DNA from: Pseudomonas taiwanensis
Lineage (GTDB): Bacteria > Pseudomonadota > Gammaproteobacteria > Pseudomonadales > Pseudomonadaceae
Assembly: GCF_013393345.1 (NCBI RefSeq)
Contig: NZ_QJRF01000077.1
Location: 97,129-161,128, forward strand
Direction of reading: 5' to 3'
Length of the DNA: 64,000 nt
The translations under genes and the position numbers were made by a program. How positions within the stretch are numbered: the stretch's first letter is position 1; each line of letters opens with the position of its first letter. This document shows positions 52,899 to 62,383 of the stretch, in pieces. The notes below the pieces were generated by a model. The model was not told the origin of the DNA. It ran no database searches and worked only from the letters and a program-made list of their open reading frames with translations.

Positions 52899-54389
52899 TC
52901 AGCCGATGGGATAGGTGATGGACTTCTCCAGCAGAAACTCTTTGAGCCAGTCCTTGCCCAGCTCCCGGCCGATGCCTGAATGCTTGAAGCCACCGAAGGG
53001 CGCCTTGACGAAGAAGTCTCCAGTGCCTCCATTGATGGAAACGCCACCAGTACGCAGCTTGAGTGCCATGCGGTACGCGGTAGCACGGTCGGCGGACATC
53101 ACCGCGCCGCTCAGGCCGAACTTCGAGTCGTTGGCCAAGCGGATAGCTTCATCGTCGCTGTCAAACCCGATCACGACACCGATTGGACCGAACACTTCCT
53201 CCTGGGCCAGTGTCGAGCTGTTGTCGACGTTGTTGAACAGAGTCGGCTCGTGGAAGAAACCACGCTGCAGGTAAGCCGGGCGCCTGCCACCAGCCACTAG
53301 GCAGGCCCCAGCGTCCAGCCCCATCTGCACGAACTGCTCGGTCTTATGCCGCGCGCTTTCGCGGATCAGCGGCCCCACCACCACGCTGGGGTCAGCCGGG
53401 TTACCCAACTTGAACTGACCCAGAACCGCCTTGACCGTCTCGACAAAGGCTGGCCGGATCGAGTTGTGCACCAGATAGCGGGTCAGCAGCGCGCAGCCCT
53501 GCCCCGCATGCAAGGACATACTGAAGGCAGCGGTGGCCGCGGCCTTGAGCAAATCGGCGTCCTGCCGGACGATCAATGCCGACTTGCCCCCAAGTTCCAG
53601 GTGAACCTTCTTCAGGGTGCCGGCGGACTGGCGGAGGATCGCCTGCCCAACCTTGTCCGAGCCGGTGAAGGTCACCAGATCGACTCGCGGATCTTCGGTG
53701 AGCATGGCGCCCACCTCAGGCCCGCCGTTGATCACACTGAGCACGCCACGGGGCAGTCCGGCCTCGACTATCACTTCGCCCAGCAGCAGCCCGGAGAAGG
53801 GAGTGAACTGAGAAGGCTTGATTACCACGGTATTGCCCGTCAGCAATGCCGGCACCGCCTTCACCACGTTGAGCAGGAAGGGATAGTTGTATGGCGTGAT
53901 GCCCACCACCACGCCGTAGGGCTCATACACCACCATACCGGCGGCCAGTATCTCGCCGCCCGCCGGGTCAAAGGGGTTGGGTTTTAGCTCGATGGACGTG
54001 CCGTGGGGCTCGAGCTTCTCGGCCAGGCTGATGGCGTAGTCGATGGCTTCGATGGCGCCATTGAACTGGGCGCTGTTGAGCAGTAGTTGGGCCGCGCCGA
54101 CCTCGGCGATCAACAAGGACTTGATGCGTACCTCGCGCGCCAGGATGGCAGCGCGCAGGCGTTTGACGGCGGCGATCCGCTCGGCCATCGGCAGGCCCGG
54201 CCAGGGTCCCTGGTCGAAGGCCTCGCGCGCCGCCGCAAGTACCATTTCCACTTCAGTACGGCCAGCTAGCGGTGCCTCGCCGATGACTTCTTCGGTGGCC
54301 GGATTGAGGATGGGCTCGTACCCCTGAGTCGGCAGGACCCATTCGCCGTCGATGAGGAAGGACTTGATATCGGTGTACGGAACATTCAT
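52899..54389 (-). CDS. aldehyde dehydrogenase (NAD(P)-dependent)
   Basis: 496 residues of the classical aldehyde dehydrogenase superfamily. Catalytic Cys299 in GQGCALLTR, general base Glu265 in ELGGKSA, Asn168 of ITPYNYP for the oxyanion, and FTGSDKVGQ for cofactor binding are intact. Its start overlaps the stop of the GMC gene by four bases (ATGA), a sign of coupled translation. It should oxidise the aldehyde produced by the GMC alcohol dehydrogenase to the acid used by the CoA-transferase that follows. Confidence 0.93.
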   Translation of the reverse strand: MNVPYTDIKSFLIDGEWVLPTQGYEPILNPATEEVIGEAPLAGRTEVEMVLAAAREAFDQGPWPGLPMAERIAAVKRLRAAILAREVRIKSLLIAEVGAAQLLLNSAQFNGAIEAIDYAISLAEKLEPHGTSIELKPNPFDPAGGEILAAGMVVYEPYGVVVGITPYNYPFLLNVVKAVPALLTGNTVVIKPSQFTPFSGLLLGEVIVEAGLPRGVLSVINGGPEVGAMLTEDPRVDLVTFTGSDKVGQAILRQSAGTLKKVHLELGGKSALIVRQDADLLKAAATAAFSMSLHAGQGCALLTRYLVHNSIRPAFVETVKAVLGQFKLGNPADPSVVVGPLIRESARHKTEQFVQMGLDAGACLVAGGRRPAYLQRGFFHEPTLFNNVDNSSTLAQEEVFGPIGVVIGFDSDDEAIRLANDSKFGLSGAVMSADRATAYRMALKLRTGGVSINGGTGDFFVKAPFGGFKHSGIGRELGKDWLKEFLLEKSITYPIG

Positions 54390-56062
54390 TGCTGTTGACC
54401 CTCGAGTTCGTGGAGGTCCAGTTGACGATGGAGCGCGTCTGACTGGCGGCGGGTTGCGCCCGCCAGGATGAGTTCTGCCGCGCGTAGAGCGATGGCCATG
54501 GCTGGGGCGTTGGTATTACCGGAGACCAGAGTCGGCATGATGGAGGTGTCCACCACACGCACACCGCTGACACCCCGCACACGAAGTTCGGGGTCAAGCA
54601 CGGAAGCAGTATCCCCGCCCATTCGGCAGGTGCCGGACACGTGGTAGGCGGTCTGTCCGATGGCGTGGGCGGCGGCGAGGACTTCCTCGTCGCTCTGTGC
54701 GGCCTTGCCGGGAACCTCCTCGCTGACGATATACGGAGCCAGCGCCGGCTGGGCGCAAAGCTGGCGCACCCAGCGCACCAGGGCAATGGCAGCGGCCTGG
54801 TCGACCTCGGAAGCGAGGTAGTTGGCGTCTATGGCCGGAGGCACATCCGGATCGGAGGAGCGAATGCTCAACTGGCCCTGGCTTTCCGGGCGCATGAAGT
54901 AGCAGTAGAAGGTCAGGCCTGGCTGCTTCTCCGGCACCACGGTCTCCCCCTCCTGTGCCAGCGAGTGCAGGCTGACACCAATCTGTGCATCAGCTCGGTC
55001 CAGCTCCGGTCGGGTCTTGATGAACCCGCCGGCCTCGTGGGCGGCGTGAGTGAGCGGACCGCTGGAGTGGACGTAATACTTCCACAGCGAACCCAGCAGA
55101 CCCAGACCGCGGAAGCAATTGTTCAGGCTGCCGCCGGTGACCCGGTACTGCATGGCCAGGCAGACGTGCTCACGCAGGTTGCGACCCACGTTCGGCGAGT
55201 CGCTGACCAGCGGGATACCGTGCTCGACCAACAGCGCGGCCGGACCGACGCCCGAGAGTTGCAGCAGCTTGGGCGACTGGATGGCGCCGGCGCTGAGAAT
55301 CACTTCACGACGGATTCCGACCTGCCGCTCGCCGCGCTTGTCGCGGACCAGCAGACTGACAGCGCGTCGCTCGCTGAAGTTGATCCGCAGAACCTCGGTG
55401 CCAGTGAGGATGCGCAGGTTGGGGCGATTGCGGATGGGGTGGAGAAAAGCCCGAGCCGCGCTGAAGCGCTTGCCCTGCCAGGTGGTCTGCGGCTGGTAGC
55501 CGAAGGCACCCTGCTCCACCGTGGCCACGTGGTTGGTGTCCTCCACCCGCTGCACACCGTTCTGTTCGGCGGCCTGGATCACCGCCTCGCAGAGCGGCGA
55601 GCCCGAGGGATGGATGGAAACTTTGAGTGGGCCGCCGGCGCCGCGCGCCTCCGAAGCTCCGAGCTGGTGGTCTTCCAGGGCGACGAACTGACGGGCCATG
55701 TCCTTCCAGCCCCAACCAGTGCAGCCGGCCGTTTCCCAGGCGTCGTAGTCGGCCGGCGCGCCGCGGACGTAGACCATACCGTTGATGGAACTGGAGCCAC
55801 CGATGGCGCGACCCTTGAGCCAGAGTTCGCCGGGCAGGCCATTGCCGCGGGAGACCTGGTAGTCCCAAACGTGGGGATTGCCCGGCGCCAGCAGCTTGCC
55901 GATGCCTCGCGGCATCATGATCAGCGGGCTGCCGTCGTCCGGACCACTTTCCAGCAGCAGGACGGATACCGACGGATCTGCGGATAGCCGGTTGGCCAGT
56001 ACACAGCCAGACGACCCCGCCCCCACGATGACGTAGTCATATTGCTCTTGCATGGAAGGCAC
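54386..56062 (-). CDS. GMC-family FAD alcohol dehydrogenase
   Basis: 558 residues of the glucose-methanol-choline oxidoreductase family, similar in style to choline dehydrogenase and AlkJ. YVIVGAGSSGCVLANRL binds FAD; GRAIGGSSSINGMVY and LSAGAIQSPKLLQLSG are the GMC signatures. The active-site pair is His in YHVSGTCRMG and Asn in SGNTNAPAMAIA. No signal peptide is present, so it is cytoplasmic or membrane-associated and probably passes electrons to quinone. It oxidises a primary or terpenoid alcohol. It is the first gene of the leftward GMC-ALDH-CoA-transferase unit; operator site 8 is 29 bases before its ATG. Confidence 0.92.
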   Translation of the reverse strand: MPSMQEQYDYVIVGAGSSGCVLANRLSADPSVSVLLLESGPDDGSPLIMMPRGIGKLLAPGNPHVWDYQVSRGNGLPGELWLKGRAIGGSSSINGMVYVRGAPADYDAWETAGCTGWGWKDMARQFVALEDHQLGASEARGAGGPLKVSIHPSGSPLCEAVIQAAEQNGVQRVEDTNHVATVEQGAFGYQPQTTWQGKRFSAARAFLHPIRNRPNLRILTGTEVLRINFSERRAVSLLVRDKRGERQVGIRREVILSAGAIQSPKLLQLSGVGPAALLVEHGIPLVSDSPNVGRNLREHVCLAMQYRVTGGSLNNCFRGLGLLGSLWKYYVHSSGPLTHAAHEAGGFIKTRPELDRADAQIGVSLHSLAQEGETVVPEKQPGLTFYCYFMRPESQGQLSIRSSDPDVPPAIDANYLASEVDQAAAIALVRWVRQLCAQPALAPYIVSEEVPGKAAQSDEEVLAAAHAIGQTAYHVSGTCRMGGDTASVLDPELRVRGVSGVRVVDTSIMPTLVSGNTNAPAMAIALRAAELILAGATRRQSDALHRQLDLHELEGQQQ

Positions 56063-56090
56063 CTGATTGTTGTTGTTTTACGTTACCAGA

Positions 56091-56109
56091 AAGTAACATA
56101 ACATCAGTT
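56091..56109. promoter_or_regulatory. 19-bp palindromic operator, site 8
   Basis: AAGTAACATAACATCAGTT, half-sites AAGTAAC and ATCAGTT. It lies in the 89-bp gap after the substrate-binding-protein gene and before the GMC gene; its position, close to the start, suits steric repression. Confidence 0.7.
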
Positions 56110-56151
56110 CTCAGCCTTTGCCACTGCCTTTCCACGGAGCGCGACATCAAA

Positions 56152-57348
56152 TCACTCCGGCCCCTCCGGACTGCGTTCCCAGAGGACTTCCTTGACCGTT
56201 GGAGCAGCCACCTCGCCTTCCATCCAGTACAGGATTTCGAAGTAATCCTGTTTCAGTTCGTCCTTGAGAACCTCTGCCCTCGGCTTGACCCTGACCACAT
56301 ACATGCCCTGCAGGTTCTGGTGATCCAGTGCGCGCCATTTCTGCTCGTCCTTGAGCAAGCGATAACTGTGGTCTTCCAGTGCCGCGACCACGGCCGAAGA
56401 CTCTGCCGTACCGGCGCGCGTCACAGCCTCGGCCCACTGCCGGACAATGCCGTAGGCCGACGCGGCGGCGCTGGACGGGTAGCTCTGGTAGCGGCCGCTG
56501 TAGTCGACAACGAAACGCTTGCCACGCGGGTTTGCCTCGCGCTCAGGAACCCGCCAGGTCCAGGTATCGGTGCCGATCACGCCGCTCATCAGCGCAGGCC
56601 CGGCCTGGTCGACCACGTCCTGATTGAGGTTGGGCACGACCACCAGCATGCGTTCCTTGAGCCCCAGGTTGTCGACCAAGCGCATGGCATTCACCACGTC
56701 CGTACCGTAGAGCATCAGGATCAGCACGTCGGCCTCGCTCTGCGCCGCCTGCTTGAGCGCATCGCGGTAGTGTCGCTGGCTGGACAGGTCGCGACTGCGC
56801 GAGGCCTCGCTTAGGCTGCCGCTCCTACCATTGGGGATGACGTCGTCGCTGGTGATGATGAAGTAGCGCTTGCCCGGCAGCGTGGTCTCCAGGTACTCCA
56901 TCAGCAGGTTGTTGGCCATCCGGGCACTAGCACCCTCTCGGAACAAGAAGGCGTGGCCGGCGCGACCAGTCACCCGATTGGCGTAGGCGGTGGGCACGAA
57001 GTAAGGCAAGCGCAATTGCCGGGCGCGTTCGCCGGCGGCTATGACCTCGTCACTGGATGCGCCACCCATTAGCATCACGGCGCCGTCGGCCGCCAGGCGC
57101 TCGACATTCTGCGCCGCCCGATCGGGCATGGCGCCGCTGTTTCGGCTCACCAGTTTGAGCGGCCGGCCCAGAACGCCGCCGTCTCGATTGATCTCCTCCA
57201 CCGCCATCAGTGCCCCGCGCTTCTGCGACAGCCCCTCCCACTTGTAACTTCCGGTACTGGGGTAGCTGAGGCCGATCACCAGAGGTTCCGCAGCGAATGA
57301 CTGGGCTTGCAGACAGAATAATGACAATGCGGCGACCAGGACTCTCAT
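56152..57348 (-). CDS. periplasmic substrate-binding protein, Leu/Ile/Val-binding type
   Basis: 398 residues from MRVLVAALSLFCLQAQSFAA, a signal peptide with a good GGAG site; the longer frame upstream is not supported. The mature protein is a type I periplasmic binding fold (LVIGLSYPSTGSYKWEG; INRDGGVLGRPLKLVSRN; MLMGGASSDEVIAAGERARQ split over adjacent strands), as in LivJ/LivK and amide-sensing AmiC. No ABC permease or ATPase gene is nearby, so it may deliver the ligand to distant Liv-type permeases or act as a sensor. It follows the thiolase-like gene by 90 bases and is probably co-transcribed with it. Confidence 0.85.
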   Translation of the reverse strand: MRVLVAALSLFCLQAQSFAAEPLVIGLSYPSTGSYKWEGLSQKRGALMAVEEINRDGGVLGRPLKLVSRNSGAMPDRAAQNVERLAADGAVMLMGGASSDEVIAAGERARQLRLPYFVPTAYANRVTGRAGHAFLFREGASARMANNLLMEYLETTLPGKRYFIITSDDVIPNGRSGSLSEASRSRDLSSQRHYRDALKQAAQSEADVLILMLYGTDVVNAMRLVDNLGLKERMLVVVPNLNQDVVDQAGPALMSGVIGTDTWTWRVPEREANPRGKRFVVDYSGRYQSYPSSAAASAYGIVRQWAEAVTRAGTAESSAVVAALEDHSYRLLKDEQKWRALDHQNLQGMYVVRVKPRAEVLKDELKQDYFEILYWMEGEVAAPTVKEVLWERSPEGPE

Positions 57349-57438
57349 GTCCGTCTCCTTGAGATTGTTGTTCTTATCGTTATCTCGCACGCACCTGGTA
57401 CTCACGCCCCGATCATGGGGCGGGACACCGGTCGGGAA

Positions 57439-58623
57439 TCACTCGCGCGACAGCAGGACTGCGCCAGCCAGTGGACCGCCGCCATTGCTGGCCACGGCCA
57501 GTTTCGGATTGCCCGGAACCTGACGCGCCTCGCCCTCTCCGCGTAGCTGCACTACGGCCTCGTGCACATGGCCGAGGCCATGCAGACGCCCGGCGGAAAG
57601 CTGACCGCCATGGGTAGCCAGGGGCAGTTCGCCGTCGAGGGCGATGCGCTGGCCGCCTTCGACGAAGTCCGCTGCTTCACCCCGACCGCAGAAGCCCAGC
57701 CCTTCGAGCCAGAGCAGGGAGAGAAAACTGAAACCATCGTAGAGTTCAGCCAGGTTGACGTCGGCCGGTTTGTAGTCAGTACGACTCCATAGGCGTTTAC
57801 CGCAGGCTTCGGCACTGTAGCGAGTGAGGTCGTCCATCTGATCCCAGGCATCGCGACCGCTGAACGGGCCGCAGATGGATTCGACGAACACCGGCTTGCT
57901 GCGCAGGTCCGGCGCAGTATCGCGGTGCGAAATGATAAGCACGGTGGAACCGTCCACCGGGACATCGCAGTCGAACAGGCACAGCGGCGTCGAGATCATT
58001 CGCGCGGCCATGTACTGGTCAAGGCTGAGAGGGTCGCGGTAGACGGCCTTGGGGTTGAGCATCGCGTTGCGTCGGGCATTCAGGGCGATGGCCGCCAATT
58101 GCTCACGGCGGGTGCCGAACTCATGGAAATAGCGGCTGGCGGCAAGCGCCACCCAGTTGGCTGCAGAGGCGGCCTGGAATGGCACCAGGAACTCGGCGAA
58201 GCCTGAAACCCGCGCTGCCGACCCGCCCACCGTGCTGGAACGTACGCCCTGGGCGAGCGCACTGGATTCGTTCACTGTGCGGAAGCACAGCACATGGCGC
58301 GCCTGGCCCGACGCCACAGCCATGCAGGCATTGATCAGAGCGCTCATCTGGGTGGCTTCGTTGCCGGCGCAGTACCAGTTCAGCTCCAGGCCGAGGGCTT
58401 CCTTCACCTGGCCGATGGACACCGGCGAGAAGGCCGGCATATCGGCGCGATAACCCGGCCAGCTGGCCACACCGTCTATCTGGCTCCGATCCAGACCGGC
58501 GTCTGCCAACGCCGCAAGCACGGCTTCGAGAGTAAGATCCAAACCAGTGCGCCCCAGCCTGCGCCCCACGGCCGACTGGCCGATGCCGGAAATGATCGCT
58601 GTTCGTTCCAGAGCCGACGCCAT
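57439..58623 (-). CDS. thiolase-like lipid-transfer protein without nucleophile Cys (second copy)
   Basis: 394 residues from MASALERTAIISGIG; upstream in-frame codons to 58794 run through the operator and are not used. Thiolase superfamily, SCPx/Ltp/DitF-like branch: NLAELYDGFSF and THGGQLSAGRLHG with HEAVVQLRGE are its hallmarks. The nucleophile position is in AGNEATQ and is Asn, not Cys, so thiolysis is not expected. It differs strongly from the sister protein at 43433, so it is not a recent duplicate. Retro-aldol cleavage or another C-C step is inferred from characterised relatives. It is the first gene of a leftward unit under operator site 9. Confidence 0.86.
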   Translation of the reverse strand: MASALERTAIISGIGQSAVGRRLGRTGLDLTLEAVLAALADAGLDRSQIDGVASWPGYRADMPAFSPVSIGQVKEALGLELNWYCAGNEATQMSALINACMAVASGQARHVLCFRTVNESSALAQGVRSSTVGGSAARVSGFAEFLVPFQAASAANWVALAASRYFHEFGTRREQLAAIALNARRNAMLNPKAVYRDPLSLDQYMAARMISTPLCLFDCDVPVDGSTVLIISHRDTAPDLRSKPVFVESICGPFSGRDAWDQMDDLTRYSAEACGKRLWSRTDYKPADVNLAELYDGFSFLSLLWLEGLGFCGRGEAADFVEGGQRIALDGELPLATHGGQLSAGRLHGLGHVHEAVVQLRGEGEARQVPGNPKLAVASNGGGPLAGAVLLSRE

Positions 58624-58719
58624 GGAGCTTCCTCTTTGCTTGTTATCGGGTTTCAGGCGGGTTCCGGGGACTCTTCGAGAGAGTATTGACCCCCCATCCA
58701 GACTGCGGCAGACTCTAAA

Positions 58720-58738
58720 AAATGTCAAACAGTCAGTT
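58720..58738. promoter_or_regulatory. 19-bp palindromic operator, site 9
   Basis: AAATGTCAAACAGTCAGTT, half-sites AAATGTC and GTCAGTT. It lies between the divergent thiolase-like gene (58623) and the acyl-CoA ligase (58866), 96 and 127 bases away. Confidence 0.7.
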
Positions 58739-58865
58739 TTTTGCCTACCACCGCTCACAGCGGCCGACGCTGAAGAAACTTGACTGTAGGCCATGGTAGC
58801 GGGACTGCCTCTCGATCCAGGCTCGACGAGGGGCGCCTACAAAAACAACATTGAGGTCCAGATAT

Positions 58866-60491
58866 ATGTCAACACGCGAACCCGGCTGGAGCACTGATCA
58901 GGTCGATACCATCAACGCCGTGCTGCAACGCTCCACTCAAAAGTACGGTGAACGCAAGTTTCTCGACGTTCTCGGCGAGACCTACAGTTTCGCTGATCTC
59001 AACCGGACTGCCTGCCGACTGGCCAATGGCCTGCGCGCCCTGGGGGTGAGCAAGGGCCAGACCGTGGTCACCATCCTCGACAACTCCGCCGATGCCGTGT
59101 GCATCTGGTTCGCCATCAACAAACTCGGTGCGGTAAGCGTACCGGTCAACACCGCCCTCAAAGGTGAGTTCCTCCGCCACCAGATTTCGGATGCCGACTC
59201 CATACTGGTGATCGCCGAGAGTGATTACGCCGAGCGCGTCGCGAGCATCGCCAGCAAGCTGCCAAAGCTGGAAACCCTGGTCTACCGTGGAGCCGTGCCT
59301 GACCTGGTGTTCGACAAGCAGTTGCTGCCCTGGACCAGCATCCTCAGCGACGATTCCAGTGAGCCCAACGTTGACGTGCAGCCAGGCGACCTGGCCATGC
59401 TCATCTATACCGGCGGCACTACTGGCCCATCCAAAGGCTGCATGATCAGCCACAACTATGCGTGCAGCCTGGCCCGGCAGATGTTGGTGATCACCAACCG
59501 CCAGGAAGACACCATTACCTGGTCTCCGCTTCCGCTGTTCCACTTCAATGCTGTGGCCACCACCGTGCTGTCGAACATGATGGTCGGCGCCCAGGTTGCA
59601 CTTTATACCCGCTTCTCGGTTTCCAACTTCTGGCCGGAGATCGAACGTACCGGTGCCAATGATGTGCAACTGCTGGCCTCGATGATGCCGATGCTGGCCG
59701 GCGCGCCGGACAACGACTCGATGAAGCGCTGTTTCGGCCAGCTCAAAGCAGTCTGGGGCGCGCCCTTCCCGGTATCCGTGCAGGACCAGTGGAAGAAGCG
59801 CTTCGGCGTCGCCCACACCATCTGCGGAGGCTTCGGCCTCAGCGAATGCTCGCTGCCGACCATCCTGCCCTTTGGCACGCCGATGCGTCCAAACAGCTCC
59901 GGCAAACGCAACACCGAGTACTTCGACGTGCGTATCGTCGATGACAACGATGTCGAACTCCCGCCCAACACCCCCGGCGAAATCATCGTCCGCCCGCGCA
60001 AGCCGCACGTGATGTTCGAAGGCTACTGGCGCCGCCCCGAGGACACCCTCAAAGTCATGCGCAACATGTGGTTCCACACGGGCGACATCGGCATGTTCGA
60101 CGAGGACGACTACTTCTATTTCCTCGACCGCAAGAAGGACTACCTGCGCCGTCGCGGCGAGAACATCTCCAGCTTCGAGGTGGAAAGCGCCTTCCTCCAG
60201 CACCCCGCCGTGGACGAAGTGGCCGCCCATGCGGTGCTGTCCGATCTGGGCGAGGACGAACTGAAGGTGACCATCACCCTCAAGCCGGACACGGTGCTGA
60301 ACGAAGTGGACCTGTGCCACTGGGCGGCCGACCAGATGCCCTACTATGCGGTGCCTCGCTATATCGAGTTCCGTAGCGCCTTACCGAAGAGCCCGCTGGG
60401 TCGCGTCTACAAGTTCCAACTGCGTGACGAAGGTGTCACCTCCGGAACCTGGGATCGTGAGAAAGCCGGCTTCAAGCTTGCAAAGCGCTGA
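58866..60491 (+). CDS. AMP-dependent acyl-CoA ligase, CaiC-like
   Basis: 541 residues from MSTREPGWSTDQ with GAGG nine bases upstream. ANL-family motifs are complete: MLIYTGGTTGPSKGC, GGFGLSEC, FHTGDIGMFDEDD, DRKKDYLRRRGENIS. The terminal catalytic block reads SPLGRVYKFQL, shifted relative to the usual GK motif as in crotonobetaine and some steroid ligases. It activates an acid to its CoA ester and is the fourth ligase in the window, consistent with several acid intermediates or entry substrates. It is followed after 13 bases by a hydrolase gene. Confidence 0.92.
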   Translation: MSTREPGWSTDQVDTINAVLQRSTQKYGERKFLDVLGETYSFADLNRTACRLANGLRALGVSKGQTVVTILDNSADAVCIWFAINKLGAVSVPVNTALKGEFLRHQISDADSILVIAESDYAERVASIASKLPKLETLVYRGAVPDLVFDKQLLPWTSILSDDSSEPNVDVQPGDLAMLIYTGGTTGPSKGCMISHNYACSLARQMLVITNRQEDTITWSPLPLFHFNAVATTVLSNMMVGAQVALYTRFSVSNFWPEIERTGANDVQLLASMMPMLAGAPDNDSMKRCFGQLKAVWGAPFPVSVQDQWKKRFGVAHTICGGFGLSECSLPTILPFGTPMRPNSSGKRNTEYFDVRIVDDNDVELPPNTPGEIIVRPRKPHVMFEGYWRRPEDTLKVMRNMWFHTGDIGMFDEDDYFYFLDRKKDYLRRRGENISSFEVESAFLQHPAVDEVAAHAVLSDLGEDELKVTITLKPDTVLNEVDLCHWAADQMPYYAVPRYIEFRSALPKSPLGRVYKFQLRDEGVTSGTWDREKAGFKLAKR

Positions 60492-60504
60492 GAAGACGGA
60501 AGCG

Positions 60505-61380
60505 ATGAAAGTGCAGACCTGGCTCAAGGGTGCCCATGGAAATCGCCTGGCGGCGGACCTTTCCGGTGCAGAAGATGCGCCAACGGTAATCCTCCTCCAC
60601 GGTGGCGGGCAAACCCGCCACTCCTGGGCGCGTGCCCACCAGGTGCTGGCTGACAAGGGCTATCGCGTAGTGTCGGTGGATGCCCGCGGCCACGGCGAAT
60701 CTGACTGGGCCGCGGATGGCGACTACAGCCTGGAAGCCCAGGTCGCCGACCTTCTGGCGGTGATCAAGGCACTGGGCGGTCGCCCGGCCTTGGTCGGCGC
60801 CTCCATGGGCGGCACCCATTCGCTGGTGGCTTGTGGTCGGTATCCCGAGATTGCAAAAGCTCTGGTGTTGGTGGACGTCACGCCGCGCCTGGAGCCCCAG
60901 GGTATCGAGCACATCGTCGGCTTCATGACCCAGCACCCGGAGGGTTTCGCCTCTTTGGAACAGGCAGCTGAAGCCGTGGGTGCCTACAACCCCAACCGCC
61001 CTGCCCCGCGCGACCTAAGCGGCCTCGCCAGGAACCTGCGCCAGCGCGACAACGGCCGATGGTACTGGCATTGGGATCCGTGCTTCATCTCCGGTGACCA
61101 CCAAGACAAGGTCGCGCGTATCAGCCAGACGATGAAGGCGGCAGCTCCAGCAGTCAGGGTTCCCACCCTGCTGGTGCGCGGCCGCCAGAGCGATGTGGTC
61201 AGCCCGGAAGGTGTGGAAGAACTGCGCAGCATGCTGCCGCACCTGGCTTTCGTCGATATCGAAGGCGCCGGGCACATGGTCGCTGGCGACAAGAACGATC
61301 ACTTCAACTCCGCGATCATCGACTTCCTGCGCGACCACCATCCATTGCCCCAGGAAGAGCAGACGGAAGCAGGACTGTAG
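60505..61380 (+). CDS. alpha/beta hydrolase (bromoperoxidase/esterase-like)
   Basis: 291 residues from MKVQTWLKGAHGNRL; an earlier in-frame start lies inside the ligase gene. Motifs: LLHGGGQTRHSWA, DARGHGESDW, the nucleophile elbow VGASMGGTHS, a late GRQSDVVS acid and a GAGHMVAGDKNDHF histidine. It belongs to the epoxide hydrolase/peroxidase-like branch. It is not close to the RGHAHWWD pair at 37328 and 44758. Linked to a ligase, it may open a lactone or thioester, but this is a guess. Confidence 0.85.
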   Translation: MKVQTWLKGAHGNRLAADLSGAEDAPTVILLHGGGQTRHSWARAHQVLADKGYRVVSVDARGHGESDWAADGDYSLEAQVADLLAVIKALGGRPALVGASMGGTHSLVACGRYPEIAKALVLVDVTPRLEPQGIEHIVGFMTQHPEGFASLEQAAEAVGAYNPNRPAPRDLSGLARNLRQRDNGRWYWHWDPCFISGDHQDKVARISQTMKAAAPAVRVPTLLVRGRQSDVVSPEGVEELRSMLPHLAFVDIEGAGHMVAGDKNDHFNSAIIDFLRDHHPLPQEEQTEAGL

Positions 61381-61408
61381 CGTTCTAAGCCCTGCATTTT
61401 CCGCGTGA

Positions 61409-61437
61409 CTGCGCCTTTCTCGGCGAGAGAGGCGCAG
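61409..61437. terminator. hairpin between convergent hydrolase and thioesterase genes
   Basis: CTGCGCCTTTCTC paired with GAGAGAGGCGCAG, one internal mismatch and a very short loop. It lies between the convergent stops at 61380 and 61458. A T-run is lacking. Confidence 0.55.
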
Positions 61438-61457
61438 CCCGTTCAGATAGACCTGCC

Positions 61458-62321
61458 CTACTCCCGCTCCCCAACCAGACAGTCCTGGGCAATGGATGCC
61501 ACCAGATTCCGCGACTGGTCAAATACGCGCGCCTGGGTAAGACCACGCCCACGCTGCATGCTTGGGCTCTCACACACGAACAACAGCCAGTCATCGGCGA
61601 CAACAGGACGGTGGAACCAAAGGGAATGGTTGAGGCTGGACACGAACAGCCGCTCCCGCGCTCTCTCGATGGGCACGTGGTAGCTGATGGCAGCCGAGTT
61701 GATCCAGTAGTCGCTGAGATAGGCCAAGGCTTGAGCATGCAGAGCGGGCGACGACGGCAGACTCTCGCGCAACTTCAGCCAGTAGGCGATGGCTGGCGCT
61801 TCGGCACATTGGCGTAGGTAGTTTTGCGGCTCGACGATGCGCAGCTCCACGAACGGTCTGACAAAGCGCGCCCAATGGCCGTCCTCGACGACATCCAGCG
61901 ACAGCAGTTGCTCCGGCCCGGGCAGTTCGGTGGCGGTTTCCATATGGAAGAATCCGCTGATCGGCGCCTGCAACGTGACCTGCGCATCCACTATCCGGCG
62001 TTCGCCCTGCTGACCGGTTACATGCAGACTGGTGAAACGTTTTCCTTGCTGCAGGGGCGTCACCCGATAGTGCAGCGGCTGGTCGGTGCGCGCACCCTGG
62101 AGAAACAGACAATGCAGTGTCGCTGGCATCAGCTCCGGGCTGTAGCGCTGGGCTACGGCCAAGGCCTGTCCCAGCAGTTGGCCACCAAATACCCGGCCAT
62201 TGAGGTTGGTGTCGTGAGTGCTGGCGAGGAATGACCCGGGAGCCTCCTGCTCCAGCACGAACAGTTCCGCTAGGCGCTCCTGACTCCAGTTTCTTGGCCT
62301 TACCGCCGCTGCTGCCGTCAT
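61458..62321 (-). CDS. acyl-CoA thioesterase II (TesB family)
   Basis: 287 residues when started at MTAAAAVRPRNW, the usual TesB length; an upstream start at 62381 would run close to the operator. A double hot-dog fold: the first half has GRVFGGQLLGQALAVAQR and the second ends with RGRGLTQARVFDQSRNLVASIAQ carrying the catalytic Asp-Thr-Gln type residues. It hydrolyses acyl-CoA to acid and CoA, probably to release CoA from stalled or surplus intermediates. It diverges from the GlcE-like gene across operator site 10. Confidence 0.92.
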   Translation of the reverse strand: MTAAAAVRPRNWSQERLAELFVLEQEAPGSFLASTHDTNLNGRVFGGQLLGQALAVAQRYSPELMPATLHCLFLQGARTDQPLHYRVTPLQQGKRFTSLHVTGQQGERRIVDAQVTLQAPISGFFHMETATELPGPEQLLSLDVVEDGHWARFVRPFVELRIVEPQNYLRQCAEAPAIAYWLKLRESLPSSPALHAQALAYLSDYWINSAAISYHVPIERARERLFVSSLNHSLWFHRPVVADDWLLFVCESPSMQRGRGLTQARVFDQSRNLVASIAQDCLVGERE

Positions 62322-62383
62322 GAAATATGTACTCCGAAAACTGGCTCTCGTGCCCTTGTTGATGGCATCGAAACTAACCAATA

